64,000 nucleotides of DNA, from assembly GCF_014764365.1 (NCBI RefSeq), contig NZ_CP061718.1:4144011-4208010 (forward strand), read 5' to 3'. Each line of letters starts with the position of its first letter. The first letter of the stretch is position 1. The notes beneath the pieces are model-generated. The model saw nothing but the letters and a program-made list of their open reading frames with translations. It did no database searches and was not told the origin of the DNA. Origin of the DNA: Roseococcus microcysteis. GTDB taxonomy: Bacteria; Pseudomonadota; Alphaproteobacteria; Acetobacterales; Acetobacteraceae. Of the stretch, positions 62,521 through 64,000 are shown piece after piece. The position numbers and the translations under genes were made by a program.

Positions 62521-63111
62521 ATGCACATCACCGTCGCTGGCAAGCAGGTCGAGACATCGGACGCGCTGCGCGTCCATGTGGCCGACGGACTGGAAGCGAT
62601 CACGGGCAAGTATTTTGACCACGCGCTGGAAGCGCGCGTCACCTTCCACAAGGGAGCCAAGGGCGGCAATGGCGGGCATTTCGCCTGCGACATCAACCTC
62701 CATGCCGGGCGCGGGCTGAGCCTGCGCGGCGAGGGGCAGGGGCCCGACGCGCAACGCGCCTTCGACGAGGCGGCCGAGCATGTGGCCAAGCGCCTGCGCC
62801 GCTACCGCCGCCGCGCCAATGAGCACGCCCGCGGCCAGGCGGCGGAGCGCGAGACCTCGGAGGTGCTGCGCGAATACGTCGTCACGCATGACGAGGAGGC
62901 GGAGGAGGGCGAGGCCATCACCAGCGCCGACCACCCCGCCGTGGTGGCGGAGCCGCTGGGCGAGCTGCATGTGCTCTCGGTGGGCGAGGCGACCATGCGG
63001 CTCGATCTCTCCGGCGCGCCGGTGGTGGTGTTCCGCAACAGCGTGAGCCGCACGATCAACGTGGTCTATCGCCGCGCCGATGGGCATGTGGGGTGGATCG
63101 ACCCCGGCTGA
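62521..63111 (+). CDS. hpf: Ribosome hibernation-promoting factor, long form
   Basis: A 196-residue long HPF that dimerises ribosomes in stationary phase. The N-terminal S30AE domain has VHVADGLEAITGKYFDHALEARV and ACDINLHAGRGLSLRGEG. The C-terminal dimerisation domain has LGELHVLSVGEATMRLDLSGAPVVVF and VYRRADGHVGWIDPG. AGGAAAGG precedes the ATG. It normally follows rpoN; the ptsN gene that often comes next is absent here. Confidence 0.94.
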   Translation: MHITVAGKQVETSDALRVHVADGLEAITGKYFDHALEARVTFHKGAKGGNGGHFACDINLHAGRGLSLRGEGQGPDAQRAFDEAAEHVAKRLRRYRRRANEHARGQAAERETSEVLREYVVTHDEEAEEGEAITSADHPAVVAEPLGELHVLSVGEATMRLDLSGAPVVVFRNSVSRTINVVYRRADGHVGWIDPG

Positions 63112-63145
63112 GGGCGTCGAGCGAGCCCGGCCTGTTGCACCGGGC

Positions 63146-63189
63146 CACGCGATTCACGCCTACGGGCTGCGCCCTACGGCGATCGCGTG
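63146..63189. terminator. Long nested hairpin between hpf and rnd
   Basis: Outer arms CACGCGAT and ATCGCGTG are perfect. Inside, CGCC/GGCG and GGGC/GCCC also pair around a TGC loop, with short internal loops. The structure lies precisely between convergent genes and abuts the rnd stop codon, so it probably ends both transcripts or protects 3' ends. No T tract. Confidence 0.6.
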
Positions 63190-63843
63190 TCAGTGATGAA
63201 ACAGGTCCGGCTCCTCATACCCCAGCAGGTCGAGCTTTCCGCGCGTGGGGAGAAAATCGTAGCAGGCCTGGGCCAGTTCCAGCCTGCCCTCGCGCTTGAG
63301 CAGCGCCTCCAGCTTCGCCCAGAGCGCGTGCAGGTGCAGCACGTCGCTGGCCGCATAGGCGCATTGCTCGGGCGTGAGTTCGAGGGCACCCCAGTCGCTG
63401 GTCTGCTGCTGCTTGCTGATCTCCACGCCCAGCAATTCGCGCAGCAGATCCTTCAGCCCGTGCCGGTCGGTGTAGGTCCGCACCAGCTTGGAGGCGATCT
63501 TGGTGCAGCGCACGGGGCGGATCTCCACGCCCAGCGCATGGTGCAGCAGCCCCACGTCGAAGCGGGCGAAGTGGAACAGCTTCACCACCTCGGGGTTGCT
63601 CATCAGCGCGGCCAGGTTGGGCGCTTTGTAGCCATGGCCGCCCAGGCTCTCCGGGATCAGCTGCACCAGATGCGCCGCGCCATCGCCGGAGGAAAGCTGC
63701 ACCAGGCACAGCCGGTCGCGCCGCGCGTCGAGGCCCATCGCCTCCGTGTCCACCGCCACCACGGGCCCGAGGTCGAGCCCCGCGGGCAGGTCGTGCTGGT
63801 GCAGGTGGACGGGGCCGGTCGGCGTGAACATGGTCTTCGCCAT
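63190..63843 (-). CDS. rnd: Ribonuclease D (DEDDy exonuclease)
   Basis: A 217-residue 3'-5' exonuclease. The DEDD residues are found in VVAVDTEAMGLDARRD (motif I), LFHFARFDVGLLHHALG (motif II), and YAASDVLHLHALW (motif III, Y-x3-D). The ATG at 63843 follows GAGGTG at about eight bases and gives the compact form without the HRDC domain, which is usual for alphaproteobacteria. A longer frame to 63885 or 63915 is possible. It processes structured RNA ends. Confidence 0.88.
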   Translation of the reverse strand: MAKTMFTPTGPVHLHQHDLPAGLDLGPVVAVDTEAMGLDARRDRLCLVQLSSGDGAAHLVQLIPESLGGHGYKAPNLAALMSNPEVVKLFHFARFDVGLLHHALGVEIRPVRCTKIASKLVRTYTDRHGLKDLLRELLGVEISKQQQTSDWGALELTPEQCAYAASDVLHLHALWAKLEALLKREGRLELAQACYDFLPTRGKLDLLGYEEPDLFHH

Positions 63844-64000
63844 CGGGCGCACCTCGATCTTTGTCTGGGGAATGTGGAGAGGCATAGCCCTGGCGCCGGC
63901 CGGGCGGCAAGCCACCGCAGGCTGCGGACGCAGGGGCCGCCCGCACGCCAGGTTGGCAAATGGCGCGGATGCCTTGACCCTGGCCGCGCCGCGCCCGCCA

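Noticed and set aside
63844..64000. Gene at the right edge
   Set aside because: No open frame with a plausible start and domain could be supported in this short end piece.

Overview
The window is a very GC-rich chromosomal segment of an alphaproteobacterium, most likely a member of the Acetobacteraceae (Roseomonas-like). That placement is an inference. It rests on several Bug/TctC-type receptors, the lptC-lptA-lptB-rpoN-hpf block, recA, alaS and icd on one segment, a membrane-bound PuuD-type urate oxidase, and a flagellar export block next to a CckA-like kinase. I see no tRNA, rRNA, CRISPR array or insertion sequence. Coding density is high and no gene-free gap reaches 300 bases.

Layout. 1-1835 (minus): a tricarboxylate-type transporter, tctC-tctB-tctA, with tctA cut by the window edge. 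1928-5535: gltX (minus), then a comEC competence gene that appears frameshifted in a G run. 5588-11694: flagellar genes. fliP, fliO and an unknown gene run leftward; flgB-flgC-fliE-fliQ-fliR-flhB run rightward and end in a soluble CckA-like hybrid kinase. 11811-18178: recA, an amidase with an AtzH-like partner, an orphan Bug receptor and alaS. 18254-23519: NADH dehydrogenase II, manganese catalase and a SPW-repeat membrane protein, then an SDR and a patatin lipase. 23654-29541: an uncharacterised cluster of two tandem paralogues, a large protein apparently split by a frameshift in a C run, and a family 4 glycosyltransferase. 29546-33994: an EAL phosphodiesterase, an otnK-otnC-nitroreductase operon and small membrane proteins. 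34063-38331: SerA-like dehydrogenase and an M20 amidohydrolase, divergent from uraH-puuD for urate breakdown. 38334-38489: three 52-bp hairpin-forming tandem repeats. 38515-48099: mostly single metabolic genes (SGNH-like protein, M3 peptidase, dienelactone hydrolase, flavin reductase, sulfatase, carboxymuconolactone decarboxylase-like protein, mmsB) and two tiny hydrophobic ORFs.

48116-49552 holds an AT-rich SEC-C gene that looks foreign to the rest of the window. 49619-57774 holds phoD, a DUF599 protein, a DsbA-like isomerase, icd, an SDR, a lytic transglycosylase, a cupin, a GST, dsbB and coq7. Between the transglycosylase and the cupin, about 55569-55653 on the plus strand, is a convincing small RNA gene. 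It has a promoter, a 5' hairpin, a pyrimidine-rich anti-Shine-Dalgarno stretch and an intrinsic terminator, and it resembles the AbcR family. 57803-63111: a sigma-54-type promoter element precedes lptC-lptA-lptB-rpoN-hpf, so the sigma-54 gene may be partly under its own control. LptB carries an unusual Pro/Ala-rich N-terminal extension of about 215 residues. The window ends with RNase D on the minus strand and about 155 bases in which I see no gene.

The most interesting items are the small RNA, the sigma-54 element upstream of the lpt-rpoN operon, the extended LptB, the AT-rich SEC-C gene, the 24-29 kb unknown cluster and the two homopolymer frameshifts.
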